In this document: positions 46,562 through 54,951 of the stretch, piece by piece | Position numbering within the stretch: the stretch's first letter is position 1 | How the letters are laid out: every line of letters begins with the position of its first letter | NCBI GenBank assembly: GCA_002342805.1 | Contig: DDQW01000017.1 | Location: 18,349-82,348, forward strand | From: Clostridiales bacterium UBA2432 | GTDB taxonomy: Bacteria; Bacillota; Clostridia; Lachnospirales; Vallitaleaceae | Direction of reading: 5' to 3' | Length of the DNA stretch: 64,000 nucleotides | Notes under the pieces: generated by a model | Told to the model about the DNA's origin: nothing | The model's input: only the letters and a program-made list of their open reading frames with translations | The model's database searches: none | Program-made: the position numbers and the translations under genes

Positions 46562-47620
46562 ATGAAACAAAGAAGTTTAGCATTAATTATGGTGGGAATA
46601 CTTATTATTGCAATGGCAGTAGGGTGTAATGTCGATCAACCTGAAGAGGCAGCCAATGCAGCAAGCACAAACGAGACACAAGAAGATAATTCGGGGGGAA
46701 CCGAAGAATCAACAGAAGATCAAGAAGAGGTAGAAGCATTTAAAGTAGGTATTACAATTCAATCCCTTGAGAACAGTTATTGGGCAGGTGTATTTGGTGA
46801 AGTTGAAAGATTAATGTATGACAAGGGATGGGATTTTACAATTTTATCTTGTCAAGATAACTCAGCAACACAAATTCAACAAATCGAAAACTTTATAACC
46901 AATGAAGTTGATCTTATTATGGTTCATCCGTCAGATCCGAATGCAATTGAAGACTATTTAAAACAAGCAAGAGATGCTGGAATTTTAGTTATGAGTTGGG
47001 ATGATGCAATGGAAAATACAGATCTTAACTGGATTCTTGATAATACTGAATTAGGTTATACAATCGGTACTGCAGCTGCAGAATTTATCAATGAACATTA
47101 TTCAGAAGATAATATGGCAGAGATTGCAATCATGAATTATCCTCAAACACCAATTCTTTTAGAGAGAGAAACAGGAATTTTAAATGCCCTTGAAGATGGA
47201 GCGCCAGGAAAATTCACAGTTGTTGCGCAACAACCGGCACTAGATGCACAAACAGCTATGGCACACATGGAAACAATCTTACAAGCAAATCCAGATACGA
47301 AAATTGTTTGTTCAATCGGAGCAGGTGGAGATATCGGAGCTAATGAAGCATTTATGATGACGACAGGTGGAGATATTCCGGAAGACATGGGTATTTTCTC
47401 AGCAGATGCAACGCAGCAACAATTAGAAGCAATCGTTAATGAACAAGCAACACGAGCATCTGTAGGATTTGAAGGATCTAACAAGAAAACAGCAGAAGCA
47501 GTTGTTGATTTATATGAACGCTTAATGGAAGGTGAAGAATTCCCTGAGCAAAATTTAGTTCGACCTTTAACAGTCATTGATGAATCAAACGCAGCAGAGT
47601 TTTTAGCGGACTACGAATAA
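46562..47620 (+). CDS. Sugar-binding lipoprotein, RbsB/XylF-like (Peripla_BP_4)
   Basis: 352-residue lipoprotein; lipobox MAVGC with Cys22, then an acidic linker. The binding domain shows FKVGITIQSLENSYWAGVFGEVE, VDLIMVHPSDPNAIEDYLKQARDAG and a hinge region typical of ribose, xylose or galactose binders. It delivers a monosaccharide or polyol to the ABC subunits encoded next. GGAGG lies 7 bases before the ATG. A strong hairpin follows the gene, likely raising its message level relative to the membrane subunits. Confidence 0.92.
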   Translation: MKQRSLALIMVGILIIAMAVGCNVDQPEEAANAASTNETQEDNSGGTEESTEDQEEVEAFKVGITIQSLENSYWAGVFGEVERLMYDKGWDFTILSCQDNSATQIQQIENFITNEVDLIMVHPSDPNAIEDYLKQARDAGILVMSWDDAMENTDLNWILDNTELGYTIGTAAAEFINEHYSEDNMAEIAIMNYPQTPILLERETGILNALEDGAPGKFTVVAQQPALDAQTAMAHMETILQANPDTKIVCSIGAGGDIGANEAFMMTTGGDIPEDMGIFSADATQQQLEAIVNEQATRASVGFEGSNKKTAEAVVDLYERLMEGEEFPEQNLVRPLTVIDESNAAEFLADYE

Positions 47621-47645
47621 TATAAAGAAGTAATAATCATGTAAT

Positions 47646-47677
47646 GATATAGAGCCATCACCTGATGGCTCTATATC
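47646..47677 (+). terminator. Long intercistronic hairpin after the sugar-binding gene
   Basis: GATATAGAGCCATCA and TGATGGCTCTATATC form a perfect 15-base stem with a 2-base loop (in practice 14 or 13 pairs). It is followed by A residues, not T, so it probably protects the upstream message and does not terminate well. Confidence 0.65.
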
Positions 47678-47706
47678 AAAAATATGTAGATTGGTGTGGT
47701 AAAACT

Positions 47707-49197
47707 ATGGAAGAAAAATATATTTTAGAATTACAACATATCAGAAAAGAATATCCGGGAGTCGTCGCACTTAAAGATGTTTCCATTGAAGTCAAAAAAG
47801 GTGAAATTTTAGCCTTAATTGGAGAAAATGGTGCTGGAAAATCGACACTTATTAAAACGTGTTCCGGAGCAGTTATTCCAACATCAGGGAAAATAGTCAT
47901 AGACGGCAAAGAGTTTACACATATGTCCCCCCAATTAGCAGCAGAAAATGGCATTGCTATTATTTATCAAGAGTTCAATAATGTCAAGGGGTTATCAGCA
48001 GCAGAAAACTTGTTTCTAGGTAATCCAATTCGAAAAGGAATACTGATTGATAAAAAAGCCATGGAAAGAGAAGCAAAAAAAGCATTTGATCTACTCAATA
48101 TCAAAATTAACCCAAGTACTTTAGTGGGAGATTTAACTGTTGGATACCAGCAAATGATTGAGATAGCCAAAGCCATTCAGCAAGATGCTAAAGTGCTTAT
48201 TATGGATGAACCGTCAGCACCACTGACAACATCAGAAGTTGAAAGTATGTTTAAAGTATGCGAACTTTTAAGATCAAAAGGTGTGTCGATTATTTATATC
48301 TCACATCGTTTAGAAGAAATATATCGTTTATCCGATCGCATTGTTGTATTGCGCGATGGGGAATATGTAAAAACATTGATAACCAAAGAGTCACATGTGG
48401 ATGAATTGATTCATCTTATGGTTGGTCGGGATTTAAAAGAATCATATCCATCCCGAAAAGATTGTATTAGCAAAGATGAGATTATTCTTGAACTACAAAA
48501 TGTCACAGGGAATGGTAATCATAACATTAATCTTAAATTGAGAAAGGGAGAGATGTTAGGTCTCGGAGGTCTTGTGGGAGCGGGGCGAACCGAACTTGTT
48601 CAAATGATTTTTGGAGATGTTAAAAAGACAGAAGGCAAGATCATCTTCAATGGCAAAGAGATTAATCCAAAAACACCTAGAGAAGCCATTGATCAAGGAA
48701 TTGCACTTGTTCCGGAAGACAGAAAACGTCATGGAGCATTATTAGAAATTTCTATCAAAGACAATATCAATATGCCTATATATAAGAGAATATCGACAGC
48801 GTCTGTTATTAATTCAAAAGTTGAATGGGAAACAGCAGAAAAATACCAAAAAAGTCTATTAATTAAAACACCTACATTACATCAACCTGTCAAAAATCTT
48901 AGTGGCGGGAATCAACAAAAAGTCATCATCGGTAAATGGTTAGCAGCAAATTCAGAGTTAATTATATTTGATGAACCGACACGTGGAATCGATGTAGGTG
49001 CAAAATTTGAAATCTATAAATTGATGAATGAACTATTAGAACAGGGGAAAACAATTCTTTTGATTTCATCAGAGATGGAAGAACTCATGGGTATGTCTGA
49101 TCGAATTATTGTATTAGCTGAGGGACATATCACAGGCGAACTTACAAAAAGTGAGTTTAATCAAAACACGATTATGAAAATGGCTTCGGCCGTTTAG
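47707..49197 (+). CDS. Sugar ABC transporter double ATPase, RbsA/MglA-like
   Basis: 496 residues from ATG 47707; the earlier ATG at 47665 lies inside the hairpin, and the family starts at MEEKYILELQHIRKEYPG. Two ABC domains are present. The first has Walker A GENGAGKSTL, signature-like LTVGYQQMIEIAKAI and Walker B LIMDEPSAPLT. The second has GLVGAGRTEL in place of a full Walker A, signature LSGGNQQKVIIGKWL and IIFDEPTRGIDVG. The weakened second Walker A is normal for this family. It powers import with the permease that follows by 10 bases. Confidence 0.94.
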   Translation: MEEKYILELQHIRKEYPGVVALKDVSIEVKKGEILALIGENGAGKSTLIKTCSGAVIPTSGKIVIDGKEFTHMSPQLAAENGIAIIYQEFNNVKGLSAAENLFLGNPIRKGILIDKKAMEREAKKAFDLLNIKINPSTLVGDLTVGYQQMIEIAKAIQQDAKVLIMDEPSAPLTTSEVESMFKVCELLRSKGVSIIYISHRLEEIYRLSDRIVVLRDGEYVKTLITKESHVDELIHLMVGRDLKESYPSRKDCISKDEIILELQNVTGNGNHNINLKLRKGEMLGLGGLVGAGRTELVQMIFGDVKKTEGKIIFNGKEINPKTPREAIDQGIALVPEDRKRHGALLEISIKDNINMPIYKRISTASVINSKVEWETAEKYQKSLLIKTPTLHQPVKNLSGGNQQKVIIGKWLAANSELIIFDEPTRGIDVGAKFEIYKLMNELLEQGKTILLISSEMEELMGMSDRIIVLAEGHITGELTKSEFNQNTIMKMASAV

Positions 49198-49207
49198 GAG
49201 GACAGAA

Positions 49208-50155
49208 ATGAAGAATAAAGTATTAAATATAGTAAAAGACAAAGCAATATGGATTGTGTTTATCGGTTTATTCATTGGGTTTTCCATGGCTACTCCAAGA
49301 TTTCTTTCATCGAATAACTTATTTACCATAGCTCGTCAAGTATCTATGTTAGGAATAGCATCAATTGGAATGACCTTTGTAATTTTGATAGCAGGTATTG
49401 ATTTATCTGTTGGATCGATTATAACACTTGTAAATATTATTGCAGCACATTTAATGGTTGACCGTGGATTCAGTATGTTTGCAGCAGTGGCTGTATCGCT
49501 TGCGATTGCCGTATTGGTTGGAACCTTAAATGGTTTTTTGGTATCGACAATAGGTATATCTGCAATTATTGCAACCTTCACGACACAGATTGTTTTTGAA
49601 GGGGCCTCATATTTAATCTCCGGAGGAACCCCTATATATGGATTCGATGAACGTTTTAAAGTCATAGGTCAAGGTTATGTCGGACCCATACCGGTTCCGG
49701 TGATTATTATGATTGTATGTTTTGCACTAGGATCATTTATACTCAATAAAACCTATTTCGGACGCTATTTCTATGCGGTTGGTGGTAATGAAGAAGCATC
49801 GAAATTATCAGGGATTCGCGTAGGATTAACAAAATATCTTGTCTTTGCTCTTTCAGGTTTTTTTGCAGGCCTAGCCGGAATTGTTATGTTATCAAGAACA
49901 AATTCAGCACAACCAACAGCGGGTCTTGGTTATGAGTTTGACGTGATCACATGTGTTGTTTTAGGTGGCGTATCGGTAAGTGGAGGCGATGGAAAAATGT
50001 CCAACGTTGTTGCCGGTGTTTTGATTATCGGGATATTAACCAATGGTATGGTTCTCTTGAATGTAAGTACATATATGCAGATGATAGTAAAAGGAGTTGT
50101 ATTAGCCTTAGCCGTTGGATTTGATAGTATTCAAAAACGACGCGCAATCGTTTAA
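49208..50155 (+). CDS. Sugar ABC transporter permease, RbsC-like
   Basis: 315-residue BPD_transp_2 permease with eight to ten membrane segments. GMTFVILIAGIDLSVGSIITLVN is the family signature, GRYFYAVGGNEEASKLSGI the cytoplasmic loop that contacts the ATPase, and AGLGYEFDVITCVVLGGVSVSGG the conserved C-terminal region. It acts as a homodimer. AGGAGGAC lies just before the ATG. Confidence 0.94.
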   Translation: MKNKVLNIVKDKAIWIVFIGLFIGFSMATPRFLSSNNLFTIARQVSMLGIASIGMTFVILIAGIDLSVGSIITLVNIIAAHLMVDRGFSMFAAVAVSLAIAVLVGTLNGFLVSTIGISAIIATFTTQIVFEGASYLISGGTPIYGFDERFKVIGQGYVGPIPVPVIIMIVCFALGSFILNKTYFGRYFYAVGGNEEASKLSGIRVGLTKYLVFALSGFFAGLAGIVMLSRTNSAQPTAGLGYEFDVITCVVLGGVSVSGGDGKMSNVVAGVLIIGILTNGMVLLNVSTYMQMIVKGVVLALAVGFDSIQKRRAIV

Positions 50156-50179
50156 TCACTGAATCATAGGAGGGAGTAA

Positions 50180-51232
50180 ATGAAGAAAAAAATGTTACAA
50201 CAAATCATGCCTGCACCTAAAGAGATTACGTTTAAAGAAGTAGATGTTCCTGAAATACAACCATCTCAAGTGCTAATTAAAATTAAGCGAATTGGTATTT
50301 GTGGAAGCGATATACATGTGTATCATGGCAAGCATCCATATGTTTCCTATCCGCTAACACAAGGACATGAAGTCTCCGGCAAAATTGTCGAGATTGGAAA
50401 TGATGTTAAGGGATTTCGTCTAGGACAAAAAGTCACAATCGAACCGCAAGTCTATTGTGGAGAATGTTACCCATGTACCCATGGGAAATATAATTTATGC
50501 GAAAACTTAAAAGTTATGGGATTTCAGACGGTCGGGACGGCAAGTGAATATGTAGCAGTCGATGCGACAAAAGTAACGCCTTTGCCGGACGCCCTATCCT
50601 ATGAAGAAGGCGCTATGATTGAACCCCTAGCTGTCACAGTACATGCTTGTAAACGTTTTGGTGACGTAAAAAACAAAAATGTTGTTGTTATGGGAACAGG
50701 ACCAATCGGTATTCTTCTGTGCCAGACCTTAAAAGCACTCGGTGCTTCAAAAATCATGGCAACGGATATCAGTGACTACCGTTTGAGCTTAGCCAAAGAC
50801 TGTGGAGTTGATGTTGCTATTAATACCAAAAACAGTTCGTTTGGGGAGGCACTTGAAGACTGCTTTGGAAAAGATAAAGCAGATGTTATCTTTGATTGTG
50901 CCGGAAATGATATCACCATGAATCAAGCAATACAAAATGCCAGAAAAGGTAGCCATATTATTTTAGTTGCTGTATTTGCAGATATGGCAAATGTTGATTT
51001 GGCTAAACTGAATGATTCAGAGTTAACCTTAAATACATCCATGATGTATCGACATGAGGATTACTTGGACGCCATTCATATCGTAGAAAATGGTAGCGTG
51101 AAATTAGAACCTCTAATATCAAAACATTATTCATTTCAGGAGTATGCATTAGCCTATGAATATATTGATACAAACTATGAAAAAACAATGAAAATAATTA
51201 TTGATGTCGACAGCGACGAAAAGGAGAATTGA
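50180..51232 (+). CDS. Zinc-dependent medium-chain dehydrogenase (second polyol dehydrogenase)
   Basis: 350-residue MDR enzyme, different from that at 45482. Catalytic zinc residues are in GICGSDIHVYHGKH and QGHEVSGKIVE; structural cysteines in YCGECYPCTHGKYNLC; the Rossmann motif is VVVMGTGPIGILLCQTLKALG, followed by ATDISDYRL, whose acidic residue suggests NAD. GGAGGG precedes the ATG. Two MDR enzymes plus an SDR suggest successive oxidation or handling of more than one polyol. Confidence 0.91.
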   Translation: MKKKMLQQIMPAPKEITFKEVDVPEIQPSQVLIKIKRIGICGSDIHVYHGKHPYVSYPLTQGHEVSGKIVEIGNDVKGFRLGQKVTIEPQVYCGECYPCTHGKYNLCENLKVMGFQTVGTASEYVAVDATKVTPLPDALSYEEGAMIEPLAVTVHACKRFGDVKNKNVVVMGTGPIGILLCQTLKALGASKIMATDISDYRLSLAKDCGVDVAINTKNSSFGEALEDCFGKDKADVIFDCAGNDITMNQAIQNARKGSHIILVAVFADMANVDLAKLNDSELTLNTSMMYRHEDYLDAIHIVENGSVKLEPLISKHYSFQEYALAYEYIDTNYEKTMKIIIDVDSDEKEN

Positions 51233-51234
51233 TT

Positions 51235-52011
51235 ATGGGAATTATGGAAAGAATGCGTTTAGATGGTAAAGTATCTTTAGTAACAGGAGGAGCAAGAGGT
51301 ATAGGTAAAGCAATCGCAGAAGCAATCGCAGAAGCAGGAAGTCATGTGGCAATTGTGGATATCGATATTGACGAAGCAAAAAAAACAGCAGATGAGATTG
51401 CAAAAAACCTTGATGTACAAACCATAGCGATTAAGACGGATGTAACGAATCAAGAGGATGTTGACAAAATGATTGCAAGCATTCTTAATAAATTCGGAAA
51501 ATTGGATGTTGCCTTTTGTAATGCAGGCATATGCATGAATATTCCGGCTGAAGAGATGACCTTAGATCAGTTCAAAAAAGTGATTGATATAAATCTTACA
51601 GGTGTTTTCTTAACGTCACAAGCAGCAGCAAAAGTTATGTTAAAGCAAGGCAAAGGTTCAATTATTAACACGGCGTCTATGTCAGGTCATATTGTTAATG
51701 TTCCTCAACCGCAGTGTTCATACAATGCATCAAAAGCCGGAGTTATTCAATTAACAAAATCAATGGCAATTGAATTTGCAAAACGAAATGTTCGGGTAAA
51801 CAGTATTAGTCCTGGATATATTGGTACAGAACTTACATTAAATTCCCCAGATTTAAAGCCATTGATTGCAAAATGGAATGAATTAGCACCACTTGGACGT
51901 ATGGGACGTCCGGATGAACTTCAAGCAATAGCGGTTTATCTTGCAGGTGATACAAGCGACTTTACAACAGGATCTGACTTTATTATTGATGGAGCCTTTA
52001 GCTGCTTCTAA
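51235..52011 (+). CDS. Short-chain dehydrogenase/reductase
   Basis: 258 residues from ATG 51235, with AAGGAG 8 bases upstream, only 2 bases after the previous stop. Classical SDR: cofactor loop TGGARGIGKAIAEAIAEAG, Asp at the end of beta-2 (IVDIDIDEA) pointing to NAD(H), NAGICMN, catalytic Ser in NTASMSGHIV and the YxxxK pair in SYNASKAGVIQL. Similar SDRs oxidise or reduce pentitols, such as D-arabinitol or xylulose reductases. It precedes the kinase gene by 32 bases. Confidence 0.91.
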   Translation: MGIMERMRLDGKVSLVTGGARGIGKAIAEAIAEAGSHVAIVDIDIDEAKKTADEIAKNLDVQTIAIKTDVTNQEDVDKMIASILNKFGKLDVAFCNAGICMNIPAEEMTLDQFKKVIDINLTGVFLTSQAAAKVMLKQGKGSIINTASMSGHIVNVPQPQCSYNASKAGVIQLTKSMAIEFAKRNVRVNSISPGYIGTELTLNSPDLKPLIAKWNELAPLGRMGRPDELQAIAVYLAGDTSDFTTGSDFIIDGAFSCF

Positions 52012-52043
52012 AACCCGTTCAAATGAAAAATGAGGAGATTGGT

Positions 52044-53720
52044 ATGAAAAAATATACATTAGGTATTGATTATGGTACCTTATCAGGTAGAACTGTTTTG
52101 GTCGATGTGGAAAATGGTGAGGAAGTTTGTTTTTCCGTTCTTGAATATCCACATGGAATAATGGATGAGTATTTGCCGGGGTCAACAAAACGTTTAGCAC
52201 CGGAAACTGCCCTACAACAACCACAAGATTATTTAGATGTATTACAAAAAACCATACCCGAAGTTTTAGAGATGGGTAAGGTAAGCAAAGAACAAATTAT
52301 CGGAATAGGTGTGGATTTTACATCATGTACGGTATTACCCGTTGATGCAGATGGTCAACCCTTATGCTTTCATGAACAATATAAGGACCGACCCCATGCA
52401 TATGTAAAGCTTTGGAAACATCACGCAGCCCAGTATGAAGCTGATCGATTTAATGAAGTAGCATACAAGCGAAACGAGAAATTTATGGATCGATATGGCG
52501 GACGAATGTCTTCAGAGTGGGTTGTTCCAAAAGCAATGCAGATTCTTGATGAAGATGAAGCTATATATCAAGCCATGGATCGATTTATTGAGGCAGGAGA
52601 CTGGGTTGTTCAAATGCTTGTCGGTCAGGAGAAACGCAGTTTGTGTCAGGCTGGATATAAGGCAGTATGGTCAAAAAAAGATGGATATCCAAGCAAAGAT
52701 TTTTTTGAAGATCTTAACCCGAAGATGCGAGAATTTGTTGACGAAAAGTTAAGTCGAGATATTTATGCAACGACAGATTGCGCTGGGAACTTAACCAAAG
52801 AAGCAGCAAAACTTACCGGATTACTCGAAGGAACACCGGTTGCAATTGCTAATATAGATGCACATGTTGCCTTACCGGCTGTCCGCATCACCGGACCTGG
52901 AAAAATGTTAATGATTATGGGAACCAGTACTTGCCACATCATGATGAGTGAAGAGGAACGTTTCATTCCGGGTGTTGGAGGTGTGGTTGAAGATGGAGTT
53001 GTTCCCGGCTATTATGCCTATGAAGCAGGCCAGGCATGTGTCGGTGATCACTTTGACTGGTTTGTCAAAAATTGTCTTCCAAAAGCCTATCATGATGAAG
53101 CAAATGAGCGCAACATGGATGTACATCAATTACTTGTGGAACGGGTAAAAGATCAAGAACCCGGAGAAAGTGGACTACTCGCTTTAGACTGGTGGAATGG
53201 TAATCGAAGTATTCTAACAGATGCGGAACTGAGTGGATTGCTTATCGGTGCAACATTACAGACCAAGCCTGAAGAAATATATCGTGCACTCATTGAAGCC
53301 ACAGCCTTTGGAACAAGAGTTATCACGGAAGCATTTGAAGACGGTGGTGTTCCAATCGAAGAACTTTATGCAGCAGGAGGTATTGCACAAAAGAATGCCA
53401 TGATGATGCAAATATATGCCGATGTTACAAATAAGGAGATTCGAATATCATCCTCCAAGCAAGCACCTGCATTAGGAGCAGCTCTTTTTGCATCGGTGGC
53501 AGCCGGAAAAGAAGGCGGTGGATATGACTCGCTTGAAGAAGCTGCAGAACAGATGGCACGTTTACAAGACAAGGTATATATACCAAATCCAAAACATGTA
53601 GAAGCTTATAATCAACTCTATAAAGAATATAAAATTCTACACGATTATTTTGGACAAGGTGAGAATGATGTGATGAAACGGTTAAAAGCAATCAAAAGTG
53701 CGATAATTGATAAAAAATAA
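52044..53720 (+). CDS. araB: Ribulokinase-like FGGY kinase
   Basis: 558 residues from ATG 52044, with GAGGAG 6 bases upstream. An earlier ATG at 52023 lacks a site. The ASKHA fold begins with TLGIDYGTLSGRTVLVDV, followed by GVDFTSCTVLPVDADG, the AraB-like SSEWVVPKAMQIL and LALDWWNGNRSILTDAELSG, ending with the ATP-site AAGGIAQKNAMMMQIYADV. It matches L-ribulokinase (AraB), which in known cases also accepts D-ribulose and pentitols. There is no araA or araD here: ribulose would come from dehydrogenases, not from isomerisation. The gene symbol indicates the family, not a proven L-arabinose role. Confidence 0.88.
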   Translation: MKKYTLGIDYGTLSGRTVLVDVENGEEVCFSVLEYPHGIMDEYLPGSTKRLAPETALQQPQDYLDVLQKTIPEVLEMGKVSKEQIIGIGVDFTSCTVLPVDADGQPLCFHEQYKDRPHAYVKLWKHHAAQYEADRFNEVAYKRNEKFMDRYGGRMSSEWVVPKAMQILDEDEAIYQAMDRFIEAGDWVVQMLVGQEKRSLCQAGYKAVWSKKDGYPSKDFFEDLNPKMREFVDEKLSRDIYATTDCAGNLTKEAAKLTGLLEGTPVAIANIDAHVALPAVRITGPGKMLMIMGTSTCHIMMSEEERFIPGVGGVVEDGVVPGYYAYEAGQACVGDHFDWFVKNCLPKAYHDEANERNMDVHQLLVERVKDQEPGESGLLALDWWNGNRSILTDAELSGLLIGATLQTKPEEIYRALIEATAFGTRVITEAFEDGGVPIEELYAAGGIAQKNAMMMQIYADVTNKEIRISSSKQAPALGAALFASVAAGKEGGGYDSLEEAAEQMARLQDKVYIPNPKHVEAYNQLYKEYKILHDYFGQGENDVMKRLKAIKSAIIDKK

Positions 53721-53723
53721 TGT

Positions 53724-53760
53724 CTTAAGGGATGTCCGAAAAAAACGGTCATCCCTTAAG
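53724..53760 (+). terminator. Hairpin after the kinase gene
   Basis: CTTAAGGGATG-T-CCG pairs with CGG-T-CATCCCTTAAG around seven A residues. No T-run follows, so termination may be partial and some messages may read into the sensor operon. Confidence 0.6.
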
Positions 53761-53769
53761 CATACTCTG

Positions 53770-53778
53770 TGCTATAAT
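53770..53778 (+). promoter_or_regulatory. Extended -10 promoter of the two-kinase sensor operon
   Basis: TGCTATAAT is a TGn box with perfect TATAAT. No fitting -35 box is seen because the position is taken by the preceding hairpin. Confidence 0.5.
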
Positions 53779-53817
53779 AAAAAAGGAAAGAAAATACTGC
53801 GATGAAGCGAGAAAGTT

Positions 53818-54921
53818 GTGATGATGATTAAAAAAATAGTAACATTGTTAGGAATAGTTCTCATGCTAGTTGTATCTTGTTCTCGAGAATCAGAGAAACT
53901 TTTTAACGAAACAACAGATGCAATTAATGAAAAGCCAATTGTCATTGCATTTGCCCATAAAAGTGTTAACTCCTATTTTTATACTATCATGAATGAATCT
54001 GTAAAACGGTCGGTTGAAGAAAAAGGATGGGTTTTTGAAACATCGGTTGCCGACTATGACCCGATACGACAAAATCAGCAGATCATCAATTTTATACGCC
54101 AATCTCCGGATGCAATTATTACAACAGCCATTGATAGTATAGCCATTGAAGAAGTTATCATACGAGGAAATGAAGCTAATATACCTATGTGCACAATTGA
54201 TACGAATGCAACTGGAGGAAAGTTGGCCATTGATGTAAGTTTTGATAATTACAAGGCAGGTCAATTAGCGGCAGAAGTAATTATTGACCGCTTGACGGAG
54301 AAGTACGGGCGTCCCAAAGGAAAGGTATTTAATGCTTATGGTGAGTTGACAAGTAATGCGTGGCGATTGCGAAAGGAAGGTTTTGAAGATATTATTCATC
54401 AATATCCGGACATTGAGTATATTGCAAAAGCGACAGAAGGCCGCCCTGAACTTGTCAAAGAAACACTGACACAACTACTTACTGAAGGCACCCAAATAGA
54501 TGCAGTACATGCACCCAGTGAGCATCCAGGCCGTGGATTGGTTGAAGCGCTTCAAGGAGCAGATCAATGGTATCCGTTTTGGGAAGAGGGACATATTATT
54601 TTGGTGACCATCGATGCAGAACCATATTTTGTAAATCTCATTAATAAAGGATATGCAGATGCAGCCATTGCACAGGATGTTATTGCATATGGTCAGATCA
54701 CTATTGATTTATTAGATGAATATGTTTTTGAAAATAAAGAAATTCCGGTAGGCCCCTATTTTGTCCAAGGGACATATTGGGAAAATTCTTATATTAGTAG
54801 GACAAAAGATGGAGCCAAGGTAACGATTCCGCCCTATATCATCAACGCGGATAACAGTAACGATAATCGACATTGGGCCTATACGGCTGAAAAATTATGG
54901 GGATTTCAATATAACCAGTAA
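53818..54921 (+). CDS. Sugar-binding lipoprotein of a sensor operon (Peripla_BP_4)
   Basis: 367 residues; start GTG 53818, or ATG 53821/53824, with no strong ribosome site. A short N-terminus and lipobox VVSC place the lipid Cys near residue 21. The domain is RbsB-like: IVIAFAHKSVNSYFYTIMNES, PDAIITTAIDSIAIEEVIIRG, and FDNYKAGQLAAEVIIDRLTEKY at the hinge. Unlike the transport protein at 46562 it has no adjacent permease or ATPase but two kinases, so its role is likely sensing. In Clostridium the XylFII-LytS pair works in this way. The downstream kinase gene starts 30 bases later. Confidence 0.88.
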   Translation: MMMIKKIVTLLGIVLMLVVSCSRESEKLFNETTDAINEKPIVIAFAHKSVNSYFYTIMNESVKRSVEEKGWVFETSVADYDPIRQNQQIINFIRQSPDAIITTAIDSIAIEEVIIRGNEANIPMCTIDTNATGGKLAIDVSFDNYKAGQLAAEVIIDRLTEKYGRPKGKVFNAYGELTSNAWRLRKEGFEDIIHQYPDIEYIAKATEGRPELVKETLTQLLTEGTQIDAVHAPSEHPGRGLVEALQGADQWYPFWEEGHIILVTIDAEPYFVNLINKGYADAAIAQDVIAYGQITIDLLDEYVFENKEIPVGPYFVQGTYWENSYISRTKDGAKVTIPPYIINADNSNDNRHWAYTAEKLWGFQYNQ

Positions 54922-54951
54922 TCATTTGAAAATGACTGAAAAGGATAGAAA

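Noticed and set aside
47143..47577. 144-codon minus-strand frame inside the sugar-binding gene
   Set aside because: Shadow of the coding strand; Ser/Ala/Val-rich composition with no motif.
47665..47706. Upstream start for the RbsA-like ATPase
   Set aside because: The ATG sits in the right arm of a near-perfect hairpin and adds residues absent from the family.
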